64,000 nucleotides of DNA, taken from contig JAKSIK010000001.1 of the NCBI GenBank assembly GCA_024398835.1, positions 120,314-184,313 of the forward strand. Direction: 5' to 3'. Shown here one piece after another: positions 51,001 through 59,370 of the stretch. The notes beneath the pieces were generated by a model. It saw only the letters and a program-made list of their open reading frames with translations. It was not told the origin of the DNA and did no database searches. Within the stretch, counting starts at the first letter, position 1, and each line of letters opens with the position of its first letter. Both the position numbers and the translations under genes were made by a program. The DNA is from Fibrobacter sp. (GTDB lineage Bacteria > Fibrobacterota > Fibrobacteria > Fibrobacterales > Fibrobacteraceae).

Positions 51001-53360
51001 GAATTGATTTTTGCGCGAATGGTGTCCTCGTCAGTTGTGATGCGAATGGTAGGTGGATCACTGATGACATGAACATTTAGAACATCACTAGCAATTTTTC
51101 CATCATTGTTGGTGATGGTGGCGGTTAGAGTGTAATTGCCTGTTTTGCTCCAAGAAGCGTTTCCTGCGGTTTCCTTATCGCTGGGACATCTCGTAGCATT
51201 TGCTCCGCAGTTCCATTGAAGCAGCTCGTAATCGGAGGTTTTGTCTTCATTATTTCCTATGGCCCTTACGGACACTTCGATTACATCATTGATTGTAATA
51301 GTGGTGTCGTTACTAGGCTTTTCAAAGTAGACGACGGGATTGTCGTCAAAATAACCAAAGCGAACTTTGTTGGATGGCGTCCCTTGTGAAGAAATGACAT
51401 ACATTTCATAGATGGTGTCTTTTTTAAGTTCTACGCCGAAGGTGGAATTGAATGCTGCTTCAGTAAGTGTTAGCGTTGCTGTTTCTGCGGAAATCTTTGA
51501 CTTGACTTTTTTTGCGTTCTTGACATTGGGCTTCCACTCAATGGAGTCTATGGGGGGATTTGCTCCCGCCACAGAGACTTTAAACTCCAATTTGTCATTG
51601 GTCATGGAAGAAGATTGGCCATCAACTGTCAACTTGATGTTTGTTGCCGCAACGTAGAATTTTACTTTGAGAGTGTCGGAAACATTTCCGGCACTGTCTT
51701 GGGCAACAAGCTTGAACAAGTGCTCTCCATCCAACATGTCGTTTAGGTCCACGCTCCAACTGGATATTGTAAAGTTGGAAAATTCCTGAGCTGTTCCATC
51801 AAACCACGCAGAGGCTGATTTTACCTGGGATCCCTTATCTGTGAACTTGCCTGCAAATATGACGCTTCTGCCTGTGAGGGTATCTAAATCATCAACAAAG
51901 CGGATGACGGGTTTGATGGTGTCTTTCAATATGATTTTTCCAAGATCTCGAGTGTCGTCTACTTCGATGAATAAGTCTTGTTCTTGGTAGGTTGAAAAGC
52001 CTCGTCCCAGAGTATCCATGGCGATCATTTCGTAGACGCCTTCAGGAACATCGACGTAGAAATAGCCATTGTCTTTCATGTCGTGCCCATAGTACCGATT
52101 CCCTTCAGTATCCTGAAAAACGATGCGGATGCCAGTATGGCTATTGGCACTCATTCCTTGAAGATTCGCAAAGCCGATGAACCTTCCAGTAGTGGCATCC
52201 GGATTACCTAAGAAGAAACTGCGGGGTCTGGTTACTCCGTTATCGGTAATCTTGTCGGCATAGACGGTGTCATAACCGTCAGTAACCCAAACGTCCCAAT
52301 AGATGCGTCCTTCTAACCCGATAAGGTTTGTGCCATCGGGTGTTACTGCTTCAAAACTTTTGTCCTGAAGATTTTTGGCGATAAGGTCCCCGTCATTGAG
52401 AACGGGGGCGTCGTTCCCGTTATCACGGGTCTTGGCGGCTCGTATGAAGTACCGGAGTGCTCCGGGATTATCCACATCCTTTGCTTGGTAATAGAAGGCA
52501 AAACGGGCATTCTTATTCACCCGCATTTTGTCTTCTGGGTATTGAAGCTCAAGCTTCGGAAGCTGGTTAAAGTGAATATAGACGCTGTCTATAGCTTCGT
52601 TGCCGTCATCATCTGTGACGATGACATAGATGGTTTGATTTCCTATAGAATCCACATAACTAGTGTCAAGGGGTATGGTGATAAACAACGAATCATTGTT
52701 TTCTTTGGTCTTGAAATCCCATTGTTTTGGGGAACTTTTTTTCTTTCCAGCATCTAGGTCGACTTTGACACTAGCGATGGTTCCGAAGGAGTCTTTTGCA
52801 AATATAGGGAAGGTTATGGGAATTTTGTGCTTGGTCCATAAGGTATCTTTAGGAACCGCCAATGTCGGAGGGGTATTGATAACTCTGATAAATTGGTCAG
52901 CACCCGCGGTGTCTGTTGCGTTATTGCCATCAATGGCTACAAAAAGTGGCGAATAAAGTCCGGTGTCGGGATACACCCAGGTGATCGGAGTTGCATTGTT
53001 GCTGATTCTAATGGCTTGCTTTTTGCTGAACTTGCCGGAGCTGTCTTTGGCGAGGCTATCCAAAATCCAATAATAACGACCAATCTTATCAGCATTGTGC
53101 TTTAGAAATCCCATCATGTAGATGGTATCGTTGATGGTTACGGTAAGGGTGTCGGGGACAATGACGGAATCGGGATTGGATAGGTTGGTGACGGAATCGG
53201 CAAAGGCTTCAGGTTTTTCAAAGGGGTGGGTGGAGGCAAAGACAACGGAATGGTTGTTCCGCAAAGTGACGTTTTCACGGATGGAGGATTCTCGAGAGCA
53301 TCCGTTCAGGAGAATTGCTGCTACCAGCATAACAAAAAAACATGTGCTTCTAAAACCCAT
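48069..53360 (-). CDS. Giant PKD/Ig-like repeat lipoprotein with a C-terminal propeller-like region
   Basis: 1763 residues. Signal peptide and lipobox LLNGC (Cys21). Residues ~50-1280 are a long series of Ig/PKD-like beta-sandwich domains. A shared end motif recurs: VTDDDGNEAIDS, QATDDDGEIAKDT, LVTDDDNNTAGDT, RVTDDDGNAASDT, RATDDDGNIAMDT. Many have a paired Cys (for example YRCVIRV with a GCGPKS-like loop). The last ~380 residues contain short repeats (SYDGSKWTNLTVP, ATYGSTITNVTAM, FNVNIIPGTLSYNIHVATNNGKVLVAFDD) that look like a beta-propeller. The overall shape is a stalk carrying a head, so surface adhesion or substrate binding is likely. ATG 53360 is chosen because AAGGAATG lies just upstream; a longer frame to 53384 exists. 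Confidence 0.75.
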   Translation of the reverse strand: MGFRSTCFFVMLVAAILLNGCSRESSIRENVTLRNNHSVVFASTHPFEKPEAFADSVTNLSNPDSVIVPDTLTVTINDTIYMMGFLKHNADKIGRYYWILDSLAKDSSGKFSKKQAIRISNNATPITWVYPDTGLYSPLFVAIDGNNATDTAGADQFIRVINTPPTLAVPKDTLWTKHKIPITFPIFAKDSFGTIASVKVDLDAGKKKSSPKQWDFKTKENNDSLFITIPLDTSYVDSIGNQTIYVIVTDDDGNEAIDSVYIHFNQLPKLELQYPEDKMRVNKNARFAFYYQAKDVDNPGALRYFIRAAKTRDNGNDAPVLNDGDLIAKNLQDKSFEAVTPDGTNLIGLEGRIYWDVWVTDGYDTVYADKITDNGVTRPRSFFLGNPDATTGRFIGFANLQGMSANSHTGIRIVFQDTEGNRYYGHDMKDNGYFYVDVPEGVYEMIAMDTLGRGFSTYQEQDLFIEVDDTRDLGKIILKDTIKPVIRFVDDLDTLTGRSVIFAGKFTDKGSQVKSASAWFDGTAQEFSNFTISSWSVDLNDMLDGEHLFKLVAQDSAGNVSDTLKVKFYVAATNIKLTVDGQSSSMTNDKLEFKVSVAGANPPIDSIEWKPNVKNAKKVKSKISAETATLTLTEAAFNSTFGVELKKDTIYEMYVISSQGTPSNKVRFGYFDDNPVVYFEKPSNDTTITINDVIEVSVRAIGNNEDKTSDYELLQWNCGANATRCPSDKETAGNASWSKTGNYTLTATITNNDGKIASDVLNVHVISDPPTIRITTDEDTIRAKINSSFEIPITAKDKFGIIKDIKATCGSNSFTATFAEAKEVTTTIPVTLPNTENRNYKCVVQATDDDGEIAKDTLTFQVLSGKPTVSLNIKSQTLTILDRVPMNFFAEDSIGEIVMYEYGCSSNKKSITLKQFDGSTPTLTMPNTAGAYYCAILVTDDDNNTAGDTATYNVLLDPPTVRTQGPYSVTIKDELNLDAIANDQYGRIVKYEWGCGPKSAGSIGFTYTSTSSPQYTATMPSIAQNDYRCVIRVTDDDGNAASDTVSINVLLAPPTVVVANESAIIRQGYNIVLNADAHDYPNYPGEIVKREWSCGATSNLIEANWKTVSSYDTVWKAPAAVAKLYCVARATDDDGNIAMDTMTCSYSTDVPVITVKTDSIYAVPGDVIVLGADTNSVWQGINWYNWQCFDKATKKALDAFKKLDYKNNYTQVTNYNKTHTDKLPYFYEIRDLSDDATSMYCVVQAEESSTKVTFSDTTFINVLGQAQKPVGVISVADTIYPRSGNIAQTGEALYFYTNDWGGYNSVNGAIGNNNARDFWWHFGTLGSDYYQGLASGKLDTNIAQFNTAFIRPTEETQFNVCLDFRDSTKEGATQAFLSRHQADEVCKTIYVRKAWRNLASTSDTVLEYNNKTAIPPAIATVGTKVVSVYATGNSVLHSKSYDGSKWTNLTVPTITGTIKEIKAVSNGSVAYLAVLTAENNLTIYQSNGGTSAWATYGSTITNVTAMDIACKSSGKPIITYINNNKPKFSYLNESNAWASPIEISATASQEVKAVLVGNYIVFIYVKNNFDYTAYYAIYSSTYAKKATDKNIGNNIKGISLAANGSTLYMAYLNQDVENMKTGPYMRKGTVSETSISWTDGPGFNVNIIPGTLSYNIHVATNNGKVLVAFDDQWYMYAQSHVYYHDGTGWSPYGETDLPYFYSQFINTHGYYLRGYDPTLSISSDGKVYLSMLAWENAGGSGKNYGPIVMKYVADNWTVKDFRN

Positions 53361-53475
53361 AGCGCATTCCTTTTTTTTCACCAATTCGTAGATATAAATT
53401 TATCTTTTTATTTTGGAAACGGACAAAAGGGTTCTATTGTCGTAGGTGTAATAAAGCAGAAGTTTCGAGGTTTTT

Positions 53476-54336
53476 ATGGAAGAAATCCCCTTATGGTATG
53501 CTCTCATACTTTTTTTCATTCTAGGCGCCTGTGTGGGCAGCTTTTATAACGTAATTGTATACCGGATGCCAAGGGGAATTTCCCTTATCAACCCGCCTTC
53601 TCATTGTCCGTTGTGCAAAAAGCGAATCCCCATCTATTATAATCTTCCGATTGTGGGTTGGCTTTGGCTTAGGGGTAAAAGTGCCTGTTGTAAACAGCCC
53701 ATAAGCGTCATTTATCCTATTGGTGAATCGCTATGCGGGCTTTTGGGCGCGCTCGCGTTGTTTGCCGCTGTTGTTGTCAATTATGGCTCAGTTGTTCCCG
53801 AACTTTTTACGGCGTCCGTTCAGAGTCCCGTGGTGTGGGCCGATGCCTTCGCTATGTTCTGGCTTCTTCTGGGGGCTTATCCGGTTTGTGCTGTGGATTT
53901 TAAGTACAAATTAATTCCTGATTCCATTTCCATAGGCGGAATCGTAGTGGGTCTTCTCCTCTCCATGGTTCCGGGTGGAATTACGCCTTTCGAAAGTTTG
54001 ATTGGCGCAGTGGCTGCAGGTGGTGGGCTTTATTTGTTGGGATTTGTTGCTTCTAAGGTGCTGAAGAAGGATGCCATGGGTTTTGGTGATGTGAAACTTT
54101 TGGCTGGTTATGGCGCCTTAATGGGTATAACGGGTGCTGTGGAAACCTTGATTTTGGCTGCAATCCTAGGAATAATCGTGATGGTCCCCTGGGCAAAAAT
54201 TGCGGAAAAGAAAGGCGATACTGATGGCTCCGGTCAAATTCCCTTTGGCCCCTTTCTGGCTGTTGCGGCTCCAGTGATGTATTTGTGGGGACAATGGCTG
54301 TTTAACATTTATGTAGGTACCGTGCTGGTGCAATAG
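53476..54336 (+). CDS. pilD: Prepilin peptidase (type 4, A24 family)
   Basis: 286 residues. The inner-membrane aspartyl protease cuts and N-methylates type IV pilin-like signal peptides. It has a first Cys motif (HCPLCKKRIP) and an incomplete second one (ACCKQP), and the two catalytic Asp in VDFKYKLIPD and GFGDVKL. About eight membrane helices. No pilin, PilB, PilC or GspE gene is in the window, so it acts on pilin-like proteins encoded elsewhere. It is divergent from the giant lipoprotein. Confidence 0.92.
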   Translation: MEEIPLWYALILFFILGACVGSFYNVIVYRMPRGISLINPPSHCPLCKKRIPIYYNLPIVGWLWLRGKSACCKQPISVIYPIGESLCGLLGALALFAAVVVNYGSVVPELFTASVQSPVVWADAFAMFWLLLGAYPVCAVDFKYKLIPDSISIGGIVVGLLLSMVPGGITPFESLIGAVAAGGGLYLLGFVASKVLKKDAMGFGDVKLLAGYGALMGITGAVETLILAAILGIIVMVPWAKIAEKKGDTDGSGQIPFGPFLAVAAPVMYLWGQWLFNIYVGTVLVQ

Positions 54337-54368
54337 AAAACCTCGCTATCGCCTGCTCAACCCCCAAA

Positions 54369-54406
54369 ACGTCATTGCGAACCCTTAGGGGGTGAAGCAA
54401 TCTCAG
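54369..54406. repeat. Dispersed palindromic repeat, copy 3
   Basis: CGTCATTGCGAACCC and GGTGAAGCAATCTCAG around a short middle, in the convergent gap between pilD and the barrel gene, immediately before the terminator. Confidence 0.75.
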
Positions 54407-54411
54407 AAAAA

Positions 54412-54445
54412 AATGCTGCCCCAGTTGGGGCAGCATTAAATGTTT
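54412..54445. terminator. Bidirectional terminator between pilD and the barrel gene
   Basis: AATGCTGCCCC / GGGGCAGCATT, a perfect 11-bp stem with an AGTT loop, flanked by A-run and T-rich sequence on both sides, between convergent genes. Confidence 0.85.
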
Positions 54446-54461
54446 TAGCTAGACCTTCTGA

Positions 54462-55145
54462 TTAGAAGGCGTACCAAGTGGCCTTGATGCCCGGCGCAAA
54501 TCCGAAGTCAAGACGAGAAGTGTCGGTATCGCTTTCCTTACCCATGATGTAATTGATGCCAAGACCAATCTGGGCAGACACAACGAAATTCTTCACCACT
54601 TCGGCATGTGCGCCAAAGAGAATGTTGAACTCGAGGGCGCTGTTGTCTTCATCAAAACTATCGTAGATAACCTGTCCGCCAATGGAGGTGGGGAGGATGG
54701 GGGTTCCCAAATAGTAGTCAAAACCGACACCAATGGAGAGAGCGGTATAGTTGTCTTCTGCGCCAACTTCAGTTCCGTTCACATCAGCTGTGGTTTCACC
54801 ATGATGGTACATACCGAAAATGGCAGAAAGTTCCATATTGGAATTCAGCTTGTAAATTACGCTGAAACGAGCCACAGAGCCATCAATGCCACCAATAATA
54901 GCGTCACTCATGTCAATGCCAAAACCAAGAATGGCTTCGCCAGGCTTTCTAGAAGACTTCTTTTCCTTCTTCTTTGCGGGGGCTTCTTCTTCGGCCTCTT
55001 CTTCTTCTTCTTCTTCTTCGACGGCGGCCTTCTTCACCACTTTGGCAGGGGCTTCGTCTTCTTCGTATTCTTCTTCGTCATCTTGTGCAAAGCCATAGCT
55101 GCAGAGAGCCAGGGAGGTGAGCACAGCGAGGAACATCTTCTTCAT
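54462..55145 (-). CDS. Small outer-membrane beta-barrel protein with acidic N-terminal segment
   Basis: 227 residues. Signal peptide MKKMFLAVLTSLALCSYGFA, then ~50 residues of Glu, Asp, Ala and Lys (EEEEEEEEAEEEAPAKKKEKK), then ~155 residues of beta strands (GEAILGFGIDMSD, SVARFSVIYKLNSNMELSAIFGMYHHG, ALSIGVGFDYYLGTPILP, FGAHAEVVKNFVVSAQIGLGINY) ending ATWYAF with a terminal Phe, the usual BAM recognition residue. An OmpW/OprF-like eight-strand barrel is likely. The acidic segment could bind metal or cross the periplasm. Lone gene. Confidence 0.65.
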   Translation of the reverse strand: MKKMFLAVLTSLALCSYGFAQDDEEEYEEDEAPAKVVKKAAVEEEEEEEEAEEEAPAKKKEKKSSRKPGEAILGFGIDMSDAIIGGIDGSVARFSVIYKLNSNMELSAIFGMYHHGETTADVNGTEVGAEDNYTALSIGVGFDYYLGTPILPTSIGGQVIYDSFDEDNSALEFNILFGAHAEVVKNFVVSAQIGLGINYIMGKESDTDTSRLDFGFAPGIKATWYAF

Positions 55146-55238
55146 AGTGTATAACTCCTTAATGAGGTTAAATTACCTATCAAATATATTATCCTTTTGC
55201 ATCTTCGTCTATTCTAGACGCGAATACAAAAGAAAATT

Positions 55239-57812
55239 TTACCATTCTATGGCGATTTTTGCCACTAAAAAGCGTCTGGAGACTTCGTCCAGTTTTCCCG
55301 GGTCGATTTTTATGCCTAGTAGACCTGCATAAATCACGAAAGGACTGGCGGTGGTACCTTGATTGTTGCACTTTACCTTGATAAATAGGGTGCCGTTTTG
55401 AACCTCAATGCCCAAAACGTGGTCGTTAAGGTTGATTTCCTGGCCTCTGTGGTTTGTTACAATGGGAAGATTTTTGGTGTTGAACTTCGTCATTAGGTCC
55501 GTGGGAATGCTTTCGGGCACATAGCGGTAGACCATCGCCTTAGGAAAGTTCTTGCTGAGTTTCTCCCTTAGGGGCTCGATATTTACGATTTCCATGCCGC
55601 GGGGGAAGGGTGCGCTTAATGTCGCGATGAGTTTGGGTAGGTTTTCTTTGCTCAAATCCAGCTCTTGGAGTAAATCTACGCTGATAATCTCGCAGTAGGT
55701 TTCCATTCCTAGAGGAAGGGCTCCCATGTTGGAAATTCGTGGCTTGGGACTGAACCCTTCGCTGAATTTTACAGGGATGCCTGCACAGAGGAAGGTTCGC
55801 TCAAAGAAGCTCAGCATGTTTTGGTGTGGTAAGAATCTGCTGAGACCCGTTTTTTTGAAGGTAATCTTATAACTATAGCTCACCTTTTGGCTTGGACGGC
55901 GCTCGGCCACCAACTTCTTGATTTCCTCTGGAGTCCGGCTGGGAGCCTTGTGTTTGATAGGTCCGTCCGCTAGGCGGATTTCTTTCCCAAATCCAGGAAT
56001 GCCACACTTTTGGCAGTTGCCCCACTTGCAGTTTGGTACGGCTACAGTGTTCGGGTCAAAAGCCTTTTCCCATTCGCGCCGCAGGTATTGCTTGGCGGTG
56101 CCGCAGTGGATAAAATCCCAAGGGAATACTTCGTCTGCTTCTCGGGTGCGGTATACCCAGGAGATGTCGTAATTGCATTCATCCCAGACTTGCTGCCACT
56201 TCTCAAAATTGAAGCGGTAGGAGTCGCTTTCAAAAATAATGCCCTTCTTGTAGGCAGCGTAGATGACGGAGGCAAGGTTTCTATCTCCGCGGCTATAGAT
56301 GGCTTCTAGAAGGCTTGTTTCCCATCCAGCCCAATTGATTTTCACGTTGGGGTGCTTGAAGAATTTCTCGCGCACATAGCGTATATGGCCGAGGGCGGTT
56401 TCCTTGTCCATAAAGGGCGCCCACTGGAGTCCCGTAAAAGCTTTTGGGATGAGAATTCCGATGCTCACCGCAATCTGGATGCCGCGGTTGTGCTTGCGAC
56501 CAATCTTCACCAGGTTCTGGATGAGGTTGCAGAAGGCTTCCATATCCTCTTCGTTTTCAGTAGGGAAACCTACCATAGTGTAGAGCTTAATTTTGTTGAA
56601 CCCATTGGCAAAGGCGTGTTCCGCCGCATCATACATGTCCTGGTCGCTGATGGTCTTGTTAATCATCTTTCGAATGCGCTCAGAACCTGTTTCTGGGGCG
56701 AATGTGGCGCTGCGGCCACCCTTCAATGCGGCAACTTTTTCTGCAAGACTTTGGCCAAAGCTGTTGACGCGGATGCTGGGGAGGCTTACATCTACATTAT
56801 CATAAAATCCGTCATCAATGATGGCGTCCGTTAAGGCTTCTACGGGCTTGTAATCGGCAGTGGAGAGGGAGAGTAGCCCTAGTTCTCTTTCACCGGTAGC
56901 TTTCAATCCGGCTTTCGCAATATCTAATACGTCATCTGCAGGCAGTTCGCGGCATGGGCGGTACCAGATTCCCGCTTGGCAGAAGCGGCACCCTTGGGTG
57001 CAACCGCGCATGACTTCCACGCTGAAGCGGTTGTGAATCAACTGCATGTTGGCAATCAAATTCTTGATGGGGTAGTCTTTAGGATCCATTTCGGGAATGA
57101 ACAGCCGTCGTACACCGTTGGTGCTTTCGTAGCTTCCTTTGGCGGGTTCTGTAGGAACTAAAACTCCAAACTCGTTTTCACTGACTTCGCACAGACTAGG
57201 AATGTAAACCCCGTTGATTTTAGACAAATTAACAAGAATTTCGCTGCGTTTCAGTCCAGCTTTTCGCCCTTCGCCAACACACCGCATTACCTCAACAAGG
57301 ACTTTTTCGCCATCGCCAATCATAAAGGCGTCAAAAAAATCGGCGACAGGCTCGGGATTTGCCATGGCTGGTCCTCCAGCCACTATAATGGGGTCGGCCT
57401 CTTTACGTTCTTTGCTCCAAACCGGGATTCGGGCCAATTCTAGTACATAGGGCACATTGGTAAAATTCAATTCCGTTTGGAGGGACATTCCCACCAGTTC
57501 AAAATCTTTGACTGCGCTATAGCTGGCGTGGGTATACAGAGGAATGTCATATTTGGCCATTTCTCGCGCCATGTCATCCCAGGGGGCAAAAGCTACTTCG
57601 CACAGCAAATCGGGTTCCCGGTTCACAATGTGGTACAAGATTCGCATGCCGTTGTTGCTCATGCCAATTTCGTAGGTGTCGGGGAACACGAATGCAAGTC
57701 TGGCGAGGCAATCTGCTGGATTTTTTACAACACTATTTGCTTCGCCACCCATATAGCGGGCGGGGCTTTCAACGGCAGGTAACGCAAGGGCAATTTTTTC
57801 GAGAATGGTCAT
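55239..57812 (-). CDS. B12-binding-type radical SAM protein (TIGR03960) fused to DUF2344
   Basis: 857 residues. The N-terminal ~210 residues are the B12-binding-like region (RLAFVFPDTYEIGMSNNGMRIL, GMSLQTELNFTNVPYVLEL, IVAGGPAMANPEPVADFFDAFMIGDGE). The radical SAM cluster motif is CTQGCRFC within VEVMRGCTQGCRFCQAG. A second Cys group, CKWGNCQKCGIPGFG, follows. The C-terminal ~210 residues are the DUF2344/TIGR03936 domain (YSYKITFKKTGLSRFLPHQN, FSEGFSPKPRISNMGALPLG). Such fusions are widespread and often near ribonuclease G genes; the reaction is not established. Lone gene here. Confidence 0.88.
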   Translation of the reverse strand: MTILEKIALALPAVESPARYMGGEANSVVKNPADCLARLAFVFPDTYEIGMSNNGMRILYHIVNREPDLLCEVAFAPWDDMAREMAKYDIPLYTHASYSAVKDFELVGMSLQTELNFTNVPYVLELARIPVWSKERKEADPIIVAGGPAMANPEPVADFFDAFMIGDGEKVLVEVMRCVGEGRKAGLKRSEILVNLSKINGVYIPSLCEVSENEFGVLVPTEPAKGSYESTNGVRRLFIPEMDPKDYPIKNLIANMQLIHNRFSVEVMRGCTQGCRFCQAGIWYRPCRELPADDVLDIAKAGLKATGERELGLLSLSTADYKPVEALTDAIIDDGFYDNVDVSLPSIRVNSFGQSLAEKVAALKGGRSATFAPETGSERIRKMINKTISDQDMYDAAEHAFANGFNKIKLYTMVGFPTENEEDMEAFCNLIQNLVKIGRKHNRGIQIAVSIGILIPKAFTGLQWAPFMDKETALGHIRYVREKFFKHPNVKINWAGWETSLLEAIYSRGDRNLASVIYAAYKKGIIFESDSYRFNFEKWQQVWDECNYDISWVYRTREADEVFPWDFIHCGTAKQYLRREWEKAFDPNTVAVPNCKWGNCQKCGIPGFGKEIRLADGPIKHKAPSRTPEEIKKLVAERRPSQKVSYSYKITFKKTGLSRFLPHQNMLSFFERTFLCAGIPVKFSEGFSPKPRISNMGALPLGMETYCEIISVDLLQELDLSKENLPKLIATLSAPFPRGMEIVNIEPLREKLSKNFPKAMVYRYVPESIPTDLMTKFNTKNLPIVTNHRGQEINLNDHVLGIEVQNGTLFIKVKCNNQGTTASPFVIYAGLLGIKIDPGKLDEVSRRFLVAKIAIEW

Positions 57813-57881
57813 GGGCCAAATTTAGCCCCATTTCGTCATAAGATATTGTTCTCAATTCAAAAAAATGTGTATTTTTAGAAC

Positions 57882-59333
57882 ATGAGTATCTTTTCCTATG
57901 TCATCTGGTTGCTAGCCTTTGTTGCTGGCGTTGTTTTTTCCTTCTTTATCCCCGAGGCAACCCTTTCTGCAGGTTTGAAGTTCCTCTTTGTGGGCGCCTG
58001 GGGTGCGGTTCTTGGTCTTGTATACCATGTTCTTTGCAAAAGGACTTTGGATGCAAAAGAATTGGAGTTTACCCAGAGTTTGAATGAAATGAACCGTAAA
58101 TTGGAGGAAATGCCCAAGCCGGAATTTGAACCCATCGTTCCCTCTGTAGCCGAGGAATCGGAAATTGCTCCTGCGGCCACGGAATCGGTGATTCCCGAAA
58201 CTGAGCGGGCCGGTTTCCCCATGGGTGCTATTTCTGCTAGCGAGGCGCTGGACCAGATGGCCGCTGTGGAATCCCAGATGGCCGAGGCGGAATCCCCTGT
58301 CCATGCCATTGAACTTGCAAAACCCGTATTTCCGCTGGAAGATTGGGAGTCCTTCTGCAAGGATATTTTGCGGAATCGCCCCTTTGCTGAAGTGGTGGAA
58401 TCGTTGAAGGCGACTCTTCCAAAGCTTTTCCCCAATGGTGCTGGCGTGCTTTACATGTACGGGGATGCCCAGTCCGAATTGCAGAAAATTTTTGAGTTTG
58501 GTGAATATCCTGTGGGCGGAGATGTTCTGGCTCCGGCAGATTGTGCCAGTTTCAATCTCGGTGAAATTGTTGTTACGGATTTCACTTCTGAGGGCGCAAG
58601 CGCAGAAACCAAGTGCACGCATTTGCATATGCATCCTCAGGGCATTCACATTTGCGCTCCCATTGAGGGCTTGGAAGAACACTTTGGCATTTTGACGATT
58701 CAGACGGACGCCTTGCCCGAGGGCGAGGATCTCGCCTTCTGGAAGGGAAAAGTCAGCATCGTTGCCGCCACCTTTGGCCTCTATGTGGCAAACCAGAATT
58801 TGAATGTGCGCTTCCGCCAGCATAGCATTCGTGACAATCTTACAGGGCTCTTCAACAAGCGCTACATGGAGGAAACCCTCTATCGCGAAATCTTTGCTGC
58901 CAACCGCCATAAGACGCCAATCGGCATCATCATGCTCTATCCGGATATGATTAATGCTATTCGCGAAGAGAAGGGTAAACATGGTGTAGAGCAGTTGTTG
59001 TGGGAGTTGGGTCAGCGCCTTCCGGGCTATATCCGCAACGAAGACATTCCCTGCCGCTATGAGGGAGATGTGTTCTGCGTGATTCTTCCTGGTGCCGACT
59101 ACAAGATTACTCGCGAACGTGCAGAAAAGATTTGCAATGAAATTTTGCAGTTGCAGATTGCGTATGGCGATGGAGTGCTCGCAACGACCCTCAGTTTGGG
59201 CGTTTCCGTGCTTCCCGTTCATGCCGGCGATGTGCAGACTTTGGTTGCTACGGCAAGTGCAGCTATGCAGATGGCTGCCGAAAATGGCGGAAACCAGGTG
59301 GTGATGGCGGAAGCCCTGCAAGAAAAACTATAA
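57882..59333 (+). CDS. Membrane protein with GAF-like domain and degenerate GGDEF domain
   Basis: 483 residues. Two membrane helices lie in the first 52 residues, followed by an acidic, Pro/Glu-rich linker, a GAF-like domain (~150-305: LYMYGDAQSELQKIF, HLHMHPQGIHICAPIEGLEEHFGILTIQ), and a GGDEF-fold domain starting DNLTGLFNKRYMEETLY. Where GGDEF should stand the sequence is EGDVF (394-398), and the metal Asp of the first motif is in an altered context (IIMLYPDMINAI). It is therefore probably not a cyclase and may instead bind nucleotide or act as a partner of the active cyclase at 38317. Confidence 0.78.
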   Translation: MSIFSYVIWLLAFVAGVVFSFFIPEATLSAGLKFLFVGAWGAVLGLVYHVLCKRTLDAKELEFTQSLNEMNRKLEEMPKPEFEPIVPSVAEESEIAPAATESVIPETERAGFPMGAISASEALDQMAAVESQMAEAESPVHAIELAKPVFPLEDWESFCKDILRNRPFAEVVESLKATLPKLFPNGAGVLYMYGDAQSELQKIFEFGEYPVGGDVLAPADCASFNLGEIVVTDFTSEGASAETKCTHLHMHPQGIHICAPIEGLEEHFGILTIQTDALPEGEDLAFWKGKVSIVAATFGLYVANQNLNVRFRQHSIRDNLTGLFNKRYMEETLYREIFAANRHKTPIGIIMLYPDMINAIREEKGKHGVEQLLWELGQRLPGYIRNEDIPCRYEGDVFCVILPGADYKITRERAEKICNEILQLQIAYGDGVLATTLSLGVSVLPVHAGDVQTLVATASAAMQMAAENGGNQVVMAEALQEKL

Positions 59334-59370
59334 GTTTTTGTGAAGGTCTAATTTTCTAGTTTTTGGGTAT

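Noticed and set aside
57912..59321. A 469-codon open frame antisense to the degenerate GGDEF gene
   Set aside because: Product is His/Asn/Phe-rich with no family features; the sense strand has clear membrane, GAF and GGDEF regions.
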